NCBI GenBank assembly: GCA_934309145.1
Contig: CAKRCW010000006.1
Location: 62,001-126,000 of the forward strand
Reading direction: 5' to 3'
Length of the DNA stretch: 64,000 nucleotides
From: an uncultured Lachnospiraceae bacterium
GTDB taxonomy: Bacteria > Bacillota > Clostridia > Lachnospirales > Lachnospiraceae
The notes under the pieces were generated by a model that was given only the letters and a program-made list of their open reading frames with translations, searched no databases and had not been told where the DNA came from. Shown here in pieces: positions 17,269 through 26,308 of the stretch (position 1 is its first letter; every line of letters begins with the position of its first letter). The position numbers were made by a program, and so were the translations under genes.

Positions 17269-18576
17269 ATGAGTAAGAAAGCATATTCAGAGAGAAATTT
17301 AAAGTTTGAAACATTACAGTTACATGTAGGTCAGGAGCAGCCAGATCCAGTTACAGATGCAAGAGCAGTACCTATCTACCAGACATCATCATATGTATTT
17401 AGAAACTGCGACCATGCAGAGGCAAGATTTGGTCTTTCTGATGCAGGTAACATCTATGGTAGACTTACAAATCCTACAGAGGATGTATTTGAGCAGAGAA
17501 TAGCAGCTCTTGAGGGTGGTGTAGCAGCACTTGCAGTTGCATCAGGTGCAGCAGCAATCTCTTACACAATACAGAATCTTGCACAGAATGGTGACCACAT
17601 TGTTGCAGCTAAGAACATTTATGGTGGTACATATAATCTCTTAGAGCATACACTTCCAGCATATGGAATTAAGACAACATTCGTAGATCCATTTAATTAT
17701 GATGAAATCGAGAATGCTATACAGGATAACACAAAGGCAGTATTTATTGAGACACTCGGTAATCCTAACTCAGATGTTGTAGATATTGAGAAGATAGCAA
17801 ACATTGCACATGCACACAAGATTCCGCTCGTGATTGATAACACATTTGCAACACCTTACCTTGTAAGACCAATTGAGTATGGTGCAGATATCGTTGTTCA
17901 TTCAGCTACTAAGTTTATTGGCGGACATGGAACAACTATAGGTGGTGTTATCGTTGATAGTGGAAAATTTGACTGGGAGGCAAGCGGAAAGTTTGCATCC
18001 CTCACAGAGCCGAACCCAAGCTACCATGGAATCAGTTTCACAAAGGCTGTAGGACCAGCAGCATTTGTTACAAAGATTCGTGCTATATTGCTTAGAGACA
18101 CAGGTGCAACATTGTCACCATTCCATGCATTTATTTTCCTTCAGGGACTTGAGACACTTTCTCTAAGAGTAGAGCGTCATGTAGAAAATGCACTTAAGGT
18201 AGTTGAATATCTTAACAATCATCCGCTTGTAGAGAAGGTACATCATCCATCAGTATCGGATGATCCTGAGCAGAAGGAACTTTACGCTAAATATTTCCCT
18301 AATGGCGGTGGTTCAATCTTCACATTTGAGATAAAGGGTGATGCTAAGAAGGCAAGAGATTTTATCGATAATCTTGAGCTGTTTTCATTACTTGCAAATG
18401 TTGCAGATGTTAAGTCTTTGGTTATTCACCCGGCATCAACAACACATTCTCAGTTGAATGAGGAAGAACTTTTAGATCAGGGAATTAAGCCAAATACAAT
18501 AAGATTATCAATTGGTACAGAAAATATAGATGATATTATTGAAGATCTTGACGAGGCATTTAAGGCAGTTCAGTAA
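17269..18576 (+). CDS. metY: O-acetylhomoserine sulfhydrylase (MetY-type)
   Basis: A 435-residue Cys/Met-metabolism PLP enzyme. It makes homocysteine from O-acetylhomoserine and sulfide, the direct sulfhydrylation route to methionine. The PLP lysine is in SATKFIGGHG. The length (about 430) and the segment ERHVENALKVVEYL favour MetY over cystathionine gamma-synthase (about 380). The C-terminal RLSIGTENIDDIIEDL motif is present. The gene follows the Rrf2 regulator and its promoter carries candidate operator boxes. Confidence 0.92.
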   Translation: MSKKAYSERNLKFETLQLHVGQEQPDPVTDARAVPIYQTSSYVFRNCDHAEARFGLSDAGNIYGRLTNPTEDVFEQRIAALEGGVAALAVASGAAAISYTIQNLAQNGDHIVAAKNIYGGTYNLLEHTLPAYGIKTTFVDPFNYDEIENAIQDNTKAVFIETLGNPNSDVVDIEKIANIAHAHKIPLVIDNTFATPYLVRPIEYGADIVVHSATKFIGGHGTTIGGVIVDSGKFDWEASGKFASLTEPNPSYHGISFTKAVGPAAFVTKIRAILLRDTGATLSPFHAFIFLQGLETLSLRVERHVENALKVVEYLNNHPLVEKVHHPSVSDDPEQKELYAKYFPNGGGSIFTFEIKGDAKKARDFIDNLELFSLLANVADVKSLVIHPASTTHSQLNEEELLDQGIKPNTIRLSIGTENIDDIIEDLDEAFKAVQ

Positions 18577-18603
18577 TCAAATGTAATAAATTATATACCT
18601 CCT

Positions 18604-18657
18604 ATAACTTACTCCGGGACACTGACCTTGTGTAGTCTGTGTTCTGGAGTAAATTAT
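18604..18657. terminator. Inverted repeat / bidirectional terminator
   Basis: A 19-bp stem (18604-18622 with 18639-18657; three differences, all G.U-type in a plus-strand transcript) lies between metY and the converging DUF378 gene. The T tract is weak. Confidence 0.65.
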
Positions 18658-18674
18658 ATTTTAGGCGTTGTGCT

Positions 18675-18878
18675 TTAGATGTCATTCTTGCAGAGTAATC
18701 CATAAAAGCTGATAAGGTATAATCCACATAAGCCTACAAGTGCATAAATTACACGGGAGAAGGCACTTCCGTCACCGAAGATGGCTGCAACGAGATTGAA
18801 GTTAAAAAATCCTATAAGTCCCCAGTTTATGGCACCAATAATAGTTATTGTAAGACAAAAGCAATTCAAGAATTTCAT
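18675..18878 (-). CDS. DUF378 family small membrane protein
   Basis: A 67-residue protein with two membrane segments. The motif TIIGAINWGLIGFFNFNLV is the DUF378 (YuzA-like) signature. The function of the family is unknown. AGGAGG-like sequence (complement at about 18883-18891) precedes its ATG. It is transcribed alone, divergently from the PurF-like gene. Confidence 0.85.
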   Translation of the reverse strand: MKFLNCFCLTITIIGAINWGLIGFFNFNLVAAIFGDGSAFSRVIYALVGLCGLYLISFYGLLCKNDI

Positions 18879-19016
18879 ATTTAAAACCTCCGATTTTATA
18901 AAGTAACCTTATGGTACTTCTTTTAGCTTTCCCCAATATAAAATAGTTATTCCATTTTATAAAAAAACTTGCTATAATTAATCACGAAAATACGAAAGTT
19001 AAATTCGGAGGGAATT

Positions 19017-20420
19017 ATGGGCGGTTTTTTTGGAGTTGCATCAAAGGAAGATTGTGTATTTGATTTATTTTTTGGTACAGACTATCATTCACATTTAGGT
19101 ACAAGGCGTGCGGGAATGGCAGTGTACGGAGATGATGGATTTGAAAAGTCAATTCATAAGATTGAGAATGCACCATTTCGTACCAAATTTGAAAAAGAAG
19201 CAAACAGCATGCATGGGTATATGGGTATAGGATGTATATCAGATTATGAGGCACAGCCTATCCTTGTTCGTTCACACCATGGCTCATTTGCTATCACAAC
19301 TATAGGTAAAATTAATAATGCTGATGATATAATTAAGGATATACTTAAGGGAAGAACTCATTTCTTTGAGATGAGTAATGGTGAGATTAATGCCACAGAG
19401 CTTGTTGCAGCAATTATAGACCAGAAGGATAATTTTATAGATGGTATAAGATATGCACAGGAGGTTATCGAGGGTTCTATGTCGATGCTTATCCTTACAC
19501 CGAAGGGCGTTTACTGTGCAAGAGATAAATATGGAAGGACGCCTATAGCCATAGGTAAGAAGGATGGTGCATATTGTGCAGCATTTGAGAGCTTTTCATA
19601 TCTGAATCTGGGATACACATCAGAGAGAGAGCTTGGACCAGGTGAGATAGCGGTTATAACGCCTGACAGCGTTAAGACTCTTGTGCTTCCAGGCAAGGAT
19701 ATGAAGATATGTACATTCTTATGGATTTATTATGGATATCCTTCATCTTCTTATGAGGGAGTTAGTGTAGAGGAGATGAGATATAGGTGTGGACAGCTTC
19801 TTGCAAGAAGAGATAATGTTAAGCCGGATATAGTTGCGGGAGTTCCAGACTCCGGTACTGCACATGCTATCGGATATGCTAACGAGTCAGGTATACCATT
19901 TTCAAGACCATTTATCAAATATACACCTACTTGGCCTCGCTCGTTTATGCCAACTATTCAGAGCAAGCGTAATCTTATTGCTAAGATGAAGCTTATTCCT
20001 GTACATGAGCTTATTAAGGATAAGAGCCTGCTTATTATTGACGATTCCATAGTAAGAGGAACACAGCTTAGAGAGACAACTGAGTATTTGTTTGAGAATG
20101 GTGCTAAGGAGGTTCATATAAGACCCGCCTGTCCACCTTTGGTATATGGATGTAAGTATCTTAACTTCTCAAGAAGTAATTCTGAGATGGAGCTTATAAC
20201 ACGTAATGTGATTGCTGAGCTTGAGGGCGGAGATGTCACAGACGAGGTATTAAAGGAATATACGGATTATAATTCTGAAAAATACGAGAAGATGGTTGAT
20301 ACTATATGTGAAAAGCTTAAATTTACATCACTCAGATTCCACAGACTTGATGATATGTTAGAGGCAGTTGGAATTGAACCATGTAAGCTCTGTACTTATT
20401 GCTGGAACGGTGAAGAATAA
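19017..20420 (+). CDS. PurF-like amidophosphoribosyltransferase homologue lacking the glutaminase Cys
   Basis: A 467-residue homologue of glutamine PRPP amidotransferase. The N-terminal Ntn-hydrolase domain keeps its overall form (GTRRAGM, ARDKYGRTPIAIG), but the protein begins MGGFFG where PurF begins MCG: the nucleophilic Cys is replaced by Gly, so glutamine hydrolysis by the usual mechanism is not expected. The PRPP loop IIDDSIVRGTQ is intact. Cysteines C232, C379, C456 and C459 fall where B. subtilis PurF binds its 4Fe-4S cluster, so the cluster may be kept. Either it uses free ammonia or its role has changed. No purine genes are adjacent. The start has GGAGGG upstream, and no alternative start adds a Cys. 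Confidence 0.82.
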   Translation: MGGFFGVASKEDCVFDLFFGTDYHSHLGTRRAGMAVYGDDGFEKSIHKIENAPFRTKFEKEANSMHGYMGIGCISDYEAQPILVRSHHGSFAITTIGKINNADDIIKDILKGRTHFFEMSNGEINATELVAAIIDQKDNFIDGIRYAQEVIEGSMSMLILTPKGVYCARDKYGRTPIAIGKKDGAYCAAFESFSYLNLGYTSERELGPGEIAVITPDSVKTLVLPGKDMKICTFLWIYYGYPSSSYEGVSVEEMRYRCGQLLARRDNVKPDIVAGVPDSGTAHAIGYANESGIPFSRPFIKYTPTWPRSFMPTIQSKRNLIAKMKLIPVHELIKDKSLLIIDDSIVRGTQLRETTEYLFENGAKEVHIRPACPPLVYGCKYLNFSRSNSEMELITRNVIAELEGGDVTDEVLKEYTDYNSEKYEKMVDTICEKLKFTSLRFHRLDDMLEAVGIEPCKLCTYCWNGEE

Positions 20421-20431
20421 TATATAAAGAA

Positions 20432-20459
20432 CAGGTCCTATTAGAAAAAATAGGACCTG
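20432..20459. terminator. Bidirectional hairpin between converging genes
   Basis: CAGGTCCTATT and AATAGGACCTG form an 11-bp perfect stem with a 6-nt loop. It includes the stop codon of the minus-strand response regulator. No long T tract. Confidence 0.7.
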
Positions 20460-21055
20460 ATTTCATTTCGTTTATTAATCTGTAGCTTATCAAAGATTCG
20501 GTAAGCTATTTTTTTTACGTAGGTATAAGAGTAGCTGCATTTGTCTGCAATCTCCTGATTGGTTAAGCCTATGGCTATAAGCTTTGCAACGCGAAATTCT
20601 GATTCTGTCAGCAATTCTTCCATAGTGGCAAGCTTTTTCTCATTGTACTGAAATGCAAGATTATCATCTGGGTACTTGTATGAATTAATTATGTCAAGGT
20701 GATTTTTTAGTCTTGCTAATAGAATTTCAAATTCAAAAGGTTTAGTAATGTAATCTATAGCACCAAGCTTAAGTCCTGTGAGCTCTGCGGCTGAATCTTC
20801 AACTGCTGTAAGGAAGATAGTTGGAATATGGCATATCTTACTTATCTCCTTGTATGTATGATAACCATCCATGTCGGGCATTGTAATATCTAAGAGCATT
20901 AAGTCAGGCAGGTATCCGGATTTTATTAAAGCTATGGCTGATATACCGGAGTCCACCAGAGTCACGTTATAGTTTTCATGCTGTAGAATACGTTCAAGAA
21001 TTTTTAACTGTGCAGCATCATCATCAACGACTAGAATTGAGTTTGACGTATCCAT
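20441..21055 (-). CDS. Orphan response regulator, REC + LuxR-type HTH
   Basis: A 204-residue regulator. The receiver domain (about 5-125) has the acidic pocket VVDDD, the phosphoacceptor D56 in LLDITMPDMDG, the switch Thr in IFLTAVED and the Lys in ITKPFEFE. The C-terminal LuxR/GerE HTH (about 142-204) includes LTESEFRVAKLIAIGLTNQEIA. There is no histidine kinase beside it, so its partner is unknown. It is transcribed divergently from pncB. Confidence 0.9.
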   Translation of the reverse strand: MDTSNSILVVDDDAAQLKILERILQHENYNVTLVDSGISAIALIKSGYLPDLMLLDITMPDMDGYHTYKEISKICHIPTIFLTAVEDSAAELTGLKLGAIDYITKPFEFEILLARLKNHLDIINSYKYPDDNLAFQYNEKKLATMEELLTESEFRVAKLIAIGLTNQEIADKCSYSYTYVKKIAYRIFDKLQINKRNEIRSYFF

Positions 21056-21143
21056 AAATTCACCTCAAAAAGCAATATTGTTAATAGTATAATATATTTT
21101 CTATTAATTTACAATAATTTACATGGTTAAATTTTTACTGTTG

Positions 21144-21172
21144 TTGACAAAGGATGAGCACAAAATTATAAT
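21144..21172 (+). promoter_or_regulatory. Consensus promoter of pncB
   Basis: TTGACA (21144-21149), 17 bp, TATAAT (21167-21172): a perfect match to the housekeeping consensus, 44 bp before the start codon. Confidence 0.85.
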
Positions 21173-21215
21173 ATTAGGAAATAAATCCGAATTTAGTTAT
21201 GAGGAGGAATATTAA

Positions 21216-22655
21216 ATGAGAAATCTGACAATGCTTATGGATTATTATGAACTTACAATGTCTAATGGTTACTTTGAGAAGGGCATGAAGGACAAGATTG
21301 CAGTTTTTGATATGTTTTATAGAAAAAATCCTGAGGATGGCGGTTTTGTCGTGTCTGCCGGACTTGAACAATTAATAGAATATATAGAGAATATGAGATT
21401 TACCGAGGGCGACATCGAGTATCTTAGAGGCAAAGGAGAGTTTTCAGAGGGTTTCCTCGAATATCTAAGAAATTTTAAGTTTACAGGAACGATAGAGGCT
21501 ATACCTGAGGGAACGATATGTTATCCTAACACACCGCTTGTAACGGTTATAGCACCTGTTATTGAGGCACAGCTAATAGAGACAATGCTTCTTCTTACTA
21601 TTAATTTTCAGTCACTTATTGCTACTAAGGCATCGAGAATATGCAGGGCAGCAGGTGATATGGGTGCTATCGTAATGGAATTTGGTGCAAGGCGTGCTCA
21701 TGGTTCTGATGCAGCGGTGCTTGGAGCGAGAGCAGCATATATTGGTGGCGCCGGTGCAACAGCGACAGTTATGGCAGATGAGCAGTTTGGAGTGCCGGCT
21801 ATAGGTACAATGGCACACAGCTGGGTTCAGTTCTTTGACAGTGAATATGAGGCGTTTAAGGCTTATGCGGAGGTTTATCCGGATAACTGTGTACTCCTTA
21901 TAGATACCTATGATATACTTAAGAGTGGAGCAGTTAATGCAATTAAGGTTGCCAAGGAGGTTCTTATGCCTATGGGTAAGAGGCTTAAGGGCGTAAGAAT
22001 AGACAGTGGAGATTTGGCATATTTTTCCAAGAAGCTTAGAAAAATGTTTGACGAATGTGGAATGGAGGACTGCAATATAGTTGTCTCTAACAGCGTTGAT
22101 GAGTATCTTATCCGTTCATTACAGAAACAGGGGGCAAGAATTAATTCATTTGGTGTTGGCGAGCGTATGATTACATCTAAGTCTGACCCTGTATTTGGCG
22201 GTGTGTATAAGCTTGCAGCAGTTATGAATGATAAAGGAGAATATGTGCCTAAGATTAAGATATCGGAGAATGTTGAGAAGATAACTAATCCGGGAAGAAA
22301 GAGACTTTGGAGAGTGTACAGCAGAGAGACTGGATATGCACTGGCAGATTTACTTACTCTGTATGATGAGACTATAGAGCCTGATAAACCATTTGCTTAT
22401 GTAGATCCTGTAAAGCCTTGGAAGAAAATGCAGTTTGAGAATGTTGACATAGTACCTTTGCAAAAGGAGATATTTAAAGATGGAAAGCTTGTATATGATA
22501 AGCCCAAGCTTGATGATATAAGAGCTTATGTAAAGGAGCAGCTGACAAGCAGGGTATGGGAGGAAGAGCAGAGATATGATAATCCTCACATTCACTATGT
22601 AGATTTATCCAAAAAACTATACAGTGTTAAAGAAAAGATGCTTGAAGCTTATTAA
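21216..22655 (+). CDS. pncB: Nicotinate phosphoribosyltransferase
   Basis: A 479-residue enzyme of NAD salvage: nicotinate + PRPP (+ATP) to nicotinate mononucleotide. Family segments seen: MDYYELTMSNGYF at the N terminus, FGARRAHGSDAA, and KGVRIDSGDLAYFSKKLR around the phosphate-binding site. Length is usual for the bacterial form. Start has GAGGAGG upstream. It stands alone, with no terminator recognised after it. Confidence 0.95.
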   Translation: MRNLTMLMDYYELTMSNGYFEKGMKDKIAVFDMFYRKNPEDGGFVVSAGLEQLIEYIENMRFTEGDIEYLRGKGEFSEGFLEYLRNFKFTGTIEAIPEGTICYPNTPLVTVIAPVIEAQLIETMLLLTINFQSLIATKASRICRAAGDMGAIVMEFGARRAHGSDAAVLGARAAYIGGAGATATVMADEQFGVPAIGTMAHSWVQFFDSEYEAFKAYAEVYPDNCVLLIDTYDILKSGAVNAIKVAKEVLMPMGKRLKGVRIDSGDLAYFSKKLRKMFDECGMEDCNIVVSNSVDEYLIRSLQKQGARINSFGVGERMITSKSDPVFGGVYKLAAVMNDKGEYVPKIKISENVEKITNPGRKRLWRVYSRETGYALADLLTLYDETIEPDKPFAYVDPVKPWKKMQFENVDIVPLQKEIFKDGKLVYDKPKLDDIRAYVKEQLTSRVWEEEQRYDNPHIHYVDLSKKLYSVKEKMLEAY

Positions 22656-22679
22656 AACAAGTAATTAGTGTAACTTTCA

Positions 22680-22708
22680 TTGACATATTTGAGTGTAGGG
22701 CATAAGAT
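22680..22708 (+). promoter_or_regulatory. Promoter of the hydrogenase-FHA operon
   Basis: TTGACA (22680-22685), 17 bp, TAAGAT (22703-22708), 38 bp before the start codon. Confidence 0.7.
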
Positions 22709-22746
22709 AATAACAGTTCCGTATCATCGGCAACCAGGAGGATCAT

Positions 22747-24183
22747 ATGAGAAAATTTGATACCAGAATACAATATTTGAGATACAAGGTATTACGGGAG
22801 ACAGCCAGACTTGCATGGGAGGACAGGCTCCTTGAGGGTATAATGGATATTCCTATGACAATTATACCAGGTCCTAAGCCTACTACGAGATGCTGTGTAT
22901 ATAAGGAGAGAGCCATAATAGGCGAGCGTGTCAAGCTTGCCATGGGTGGAAACAAGGACATTGATAATGTTGTGGAAGTTATGGAGATAGCATGTGCTGA
23001 ATGTCCTGTCGGTGGATATGAGGTTGGACATAACTGTATGGGATGTCTTGCACATAGATGTGCAGATGCATGTAAGTTTGGTGCTATAACGATAGATGAA
23101 CACCAGAAAGCACATATTGATAAGAGCAAGTGTCGTGAGTGTGGTGCCTGTGCAAAGGTTTGTCCATATAGTGCGATATCTGACTTTAAGAGACCGTGTC
23201 AGCAGGCGTGTAAGGTTGGCGCAATTTCCATGAATGAGGATCAGGCAGCTATGATAGATAACAGCAAATGTATCTCATGTGGAGCTTGTGTATACCAATG
23301 TCCATTTGGCGCTATTAATGAAAAGTCATACATACTTGATGTAATTAACATAATTAAAGAAAGTAAGAAGGATGGAGGTCACAAGGTTTATGCCGCCGTA
23401 GCACCGGCGATAGCAGGTCAGTTTAACTATGCTAAGAGTGGACAGGTTTTATCAGGCATAAAGGAGCTTGGCTTCGATGAGATAGTAGAGGTGGCACTTG
23501 GCGCGGATATGACTACATGGCATGAGACCAAGGAGCTTCAGGAGAAGGGCGTTATGACAAGCTCATGCTGTCCTGCATTTGTAGCATATGTTACAAAGGA
23601 ATTTCCCGATATGCTTCCGTATGTATCATCAACACTTTCTCCTATGGCTATGATAGGAAAACACATAAAGGAGCTTGAGCCAGATGCAAAGGTTGTATTT
23701 ATCGGACCATGTACGGCTAAGAAGATGGAGATAAAGAGAGAGACAGTTGCACCTTACATAGACAGTGCCATAACATTTGAGGAGCTTCAGGCACTGCTTG
23801 ACAGCAGGGAGATAGATATAACAGCCTTAGAGGAGATGCCTCTTGAAAATGCATCATATTTTGGACGTATTTTTGCAAGGTCAGGTGGTCTTACTGAGGC
23901 TGTGAAAGAAGGTATAAAGGAGCAGGGCATAGAGGATTTTGAACTTACCCCTGTGGTATGTGATGGGATAGAGCAGTGTAAGATAGCATTGCTTAAGCTT
24001 AGAAGAAATATGTTAGGTGGCAATTTCGTGGAAGGTATGGCATGTCAGGGTGGATGTGTTAATGGTAACGGATGTCTTACACATATGGCTAAGAGTCGAA
24101 TGGATGTTGAGAATCATGGTAAGGCAGCAGGCAATAAGACTATAGAGAACGCTATAAATGATGCACGCGAGCCTATATCATAG
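22747..24183 (+). CDS. Monomeric [FeFe] hydrogenase, group B type
   Basis: A 478-residue hydrogenase catalysing reversible proton reduction, with electrons likely delivered by ferredoxin. The N-terminal 190 residues are rich in cysteine: an unusual CAECPVGGYEVGHNCMGC region followed by ferredoxin-like clusters (CRECGACAKVCP and CISCGACVYQCP). The H-cluster motifs are TSSCCP (271-276), GPCTAKK (C322) and MACQGGC (C433, C437). The TSSCCP and GPCTAKK variants point to group B rather than the classic group A with TSCCP and MPCxxK. No maturases (HydE, HydF, HydG) are in the window. The FHA gene begins 12 nt later. Confidence 0.9.
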   Translation: MRKFDTRIQYLRYKVLRETARLAWEDRLLEGIMDIPMTIIPGPKPTTRCCVYKERAIIGERVKLAMGGNKDIDNVVEVMEIACAECPVGGYEVGHNCMGCLAHRCADACKFGAITIDEHQKAHIDKSKCRECGACAKVCPYSAISDFKRPCQQACKVGAISMNEDQAAMIDNSKCISCGACVYQCPFGAINEKSYILDVINIIKESKKDGGHKVYAAVAPAIAGQFNYAKSGQVLSGIKELGFDEIVEVALGADMTTWHETKELQEKGVMTSSCCPAFVAYVTKEFPDMLPYVSSTLSPMAMIGKHIKELEPDAKVVFIGPCTAKKMEIKRETVAPYIDSAITFEELQALLDSREIDITALEEMPLENASYFGRIFARSGGLTEAVKEGIKEQGIEDFELTPVVCDGIEQCKIALLKLRRNMLGGNFVEGMACQGGCVNGNGCLTHMAKSRMDVENHGKAAGNKTIENAINDAREPIS

Positions 24184-24195
24184 AGTGGGGGATAT

Positions 24196-25107
24196 ATGGA
24201 CAGATTAGAAGATGAATATGATGAATTTAAACTTAATTTTCGTATAGATGAAGGTACAGCGGTTAAGCAGGATGAGTATGAGCTTTTTAACTATGAGTTT
24301 GTCGGAAACCGTACTACCTGTATGGTATCTGTGCTTGATGGTGTTAATGTCCTGTCATATACGATACCAGCGACGCTGCCTCTTAGTAAATTCCTTAAGA
24401 AGCAGTTATATAAGGCTGAGTTTTTATCTATAATATCCAACATACTTAAGCAGCTTATATATTTTGAGGAGAATGATATGCCTCTTAAGAAGGTCCTGCT
24501 TAACACCAAGTATATGTATATTGAGCTCTCCAATCTTGATATACAGTTAATTTATATGCCGCTTGAGAAGAGTTTTGCCGATTGCAATATATGTGAATTC
24601 ATACAGAAATTTATTGCTAAGGTAAGATTCGCGGATATGCAGTGTGTATCGTGTGTTGATGAGATACTTCATTATCTTGACAGTCGTATGATGTTCTCGC
24701 TTAAGGACTTCTATAAATTCATTCTCGCCATGGAGAAGGATGTAATTGATAAGGATGTCGAGGATAATGGAGAGGGAGAGACAACAGTTCTACAGCAGAT
24801 GCAGTACAACAACATTGTTCCTTATCTTGTGAGAGTAAGGACAAATGAGTTAATTCCTATCGAAAAGACTGAATTTTTTGTTGGAAAGTCGCCTGAATGT
24901 GATTATCAGGTTGTGGATAATAAGCGCGTCAGCAGAAAACACTGTACATTTATTATAAGCAATGGTGAGTGCTATATAAGGGACAATAATTCAACTAACC
25001 ATACTTATGTCAATGGCAAGCTGATTCAGCCGGGATTTGATGTTATGTTAGGCAATGATGACTATATAAGGCTTGGCGATGAGGAGTTTAAATACTGGGT
25101 TAGATAA
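24196..25107 (+). CDS. DUF6382-like / FHA domain protein
   Basis: A 303-residue protein. Residues about 1-180 form a helical domain of the kind annotated as DUF6382 in Firmicutes. Residues about 215-303 are a forkhead-associated domain (ELIPIEKTEFFVGKSPECD, then RVSRKHCTF and NSTNHTYVNG) that should bind phosphothreonine peptides. No enzyme domain is seen. A PASTA-type Ser/Thr kinase and phosphatase are encoded at 52.1-55.1 kb and could make its ligand; that is inference. It appears to be cotranscribed with the hydrogenase, which is unexplained. Confidence 0.8.
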   Translation: MDRLEDEYDEFKLNFRIDEGTAVKQDEYELFNYEFVGNRTTCMVSVLDGVNVLSYTIPATLPLSKFLKKQLYKAEFLSIISNILKQLIYFEENDMPLKKVLLNTKYMYIELSNLDIQLIYMPLEKSFADCNICEFIQKFIAKVRFADMQCVSCVDEILHYLDSRMMFSLKDFYKFILAMEKDVIDKDVEDNGEGETTVLQQMQYNNIVPYLVRVRTNELIPIEKTEFFVGKSPECDYQVVDNKRVSRKHCTFIISNGECYIRDNNSTNHTYVNGKLIQPGFDVMLGNDDYIRLGDEEFKYWVR

Positions 25108-25181
25108 CAATAATTTTTATATGTGGCAGAAAATGCCATGTCTATAATTGAATAGAATATACCTCATGTGTAAATCCTTTA

Positions 25182-25198
25182 AAGTAACTAAGTTACTT
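25182..25198 (+). promoter_or_regulatory. 17-bp perfect palindrome touching the sigG ribosome site
   Basis: AAGTAACTAAGTTACTT is a perfect palindrome that ends 2 nt before the AGGAGG of sigG. It can form a 7-bp hairpin in RNA or serve as a dimeric repressor site in DNA. Upstream, GGCA-GAAAA-TGCC (about 25127-25139) forms a second small hairpin. A clear sigma-F or sigma-G promoter was not recognised. Confidence 0.45.
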
Positions 25199-25215
25199 CA
25201 GGAGGAATACAAAAC

Positions 25216-25995
25216 ATGGCACTTAATAAGGTTATGATATGTGGGGTAAATACATCAAAGCTTCCTTTACTTACTGATGAAGAAAAGGAAGCTTTGTTTG
25301 TGCGTATTGCTGATGGTGATATGGATGCAAGAGAGAAATTTATCAAGGGAAACTTAAGACTTGTTTTAAGTGTTATACAGAGATTTTCGGGAAACAACAT
25401 GGAGAGTGCAGACGATTTATTTCAGGTTGGCTGCATAGGACTTATCAAGGCGATAGATAATTTTGACAGGTCGCTGGATGTTAAATTCAGTACCTATGCT
25501 GTGCCTATGATAATAGGGGAATGCAGAAGATATTTAAGGGACAATAACGCAATAAGAGTATCACGTTCATTGCGTGACATAGCTTACAAGGCAATTTATG
25601 CAAAGGATATATTAACCAAGCGTATGGACCGTGAACCTACTATCGAGGAGATTTCTAATGAGATTGATATTCCGAAGGAAGATATTGTAAATGCACTAGA
25701 TGCAATCGCAACGCCAATGTCCTTGTATGAACCGGTGTATCAGGAGGGACAGGATGTGCTTTACCTTATGGATCAGGTGAGTGACAAGAAGAACCGTGAG
25801 GACAACTGGGTGGAGAATCTTTCACTTCGAGATGCTATGGACAGGCTTGATGACAGAGAGTATAACATCATAAAGCTTAGATTTTTTGAGGGAAAGACAC
25901 AGACAGAGGTTGCAGATGAGATATCTATATCGCAGGCACAGGTGAGCAGGCTTGAGAAAAATGCGTTAAAGACAATGAGAAATTATTTGAAATAG
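25216..25995 (+). CDS. sigG: Sporulation sigma factor G
   Basis: A 259-residue sigma-70 family factor for late forespore gene expression. The N-terminal KVMICGVNTSKLPLLT matches the anti-sigma-binding region specific to sigma-G. Region 2 (FQVGCIGLIKAIDNFD, KFSTYAVPMIIGE) and region 4 (GKTQTEVADEISISQAQVSRLEK) are intact. In B. subtilis and many clostridia sigG follows spoIIGA-sigE; here neither is present and the neighbours are the FHA gene and a converging argH pair. It indicates a spore-forming lineage, though not that this strain still sporulates. Confidence 0.93.
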   Translation: MALNKVMICGVNTSKLPLLTDEEKEALFVRIADGDMDAREKFIKGNLRLVLSVIQRFSGNNMESADDLFQVGCIGLIKAIDNFDRSLDVKFSTYAVPMIIGECRRYLRDNNAIRVSRSLRDIAYKAIYAKDILTKRMDREPTIEEISNEIDIPKEDIVNALDAIATPMSLYEPVYQEGQDVLYLMDQVSDKKNREDNWVENLSLRDAMDRLDDREYNIIKLRFFEGKTQTEVADEISISQAQVSRLEKNALKTMRNYLK

Positions 25996-26007
25996 GGATA
26001 TGAAAAA

Positions 26008-26030
26008 CAGGGGACGAATTATGTCCCCTG
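26008..26030. terminator. Bidirectional terminator after sigG
   Basis: CAGGGGAC, a 7-nt loop, GTCCCCTG, with A-rich sequence on the left. It sits between sigG and the converging small gene. Confidence 0.7.
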
Positions 26031-26038
26031 TATATATA

Positions 26039-26308
26039 TTATACCGTGTCCTCATCATCCTCATGGAAGCCTTCAGCATCTAAGTCTTCGGCTGGAAGAT
26101 TATCATAGAGAAGCTCTCCGATATCAAGGTCTACATTATCGAGATTCTTAAGAATTTCTGCATCTGTGTTGTTAGGCACAACCTCTTCCTTGAGCTTATT
26201 TAACTCGTCTATAGGAAGTCCGGTCATAAGAGCTACTTCCTCGACATCAATTTTACCCTTTAACATTCTTGTTGCAACATCATATTTTTGCTTTGTCGTG
26301 TTATTCAT
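26039..26308 (-). CDS. Small acidic protein of unknown function
   Basis: An 89-residue protein. Residues about 4-40 resemble the short helix-turn-helix tail found at the end of some PD-(D/E)XK transposase-like (Rpn) proteins, with KGKIDVEEVALMTGLPIDELNKL. The rest is very acidic, ending in EGFHEDDEDTV. It overlaps the end of argH by 8 nt on the same strand, so it is likely coupled to argH translation. I cannot assign a function; no nuclease domain is present. Confidence 0.65.
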   Translation of the reverse strand: MNNTTKQKYDVATRMLKGKIDVEEVALMTGLPIDELNKLKEEVVPNNTDAEILKNLDNVDLDIGELLYDNLPAEDLDAEGFHEDDEDTV

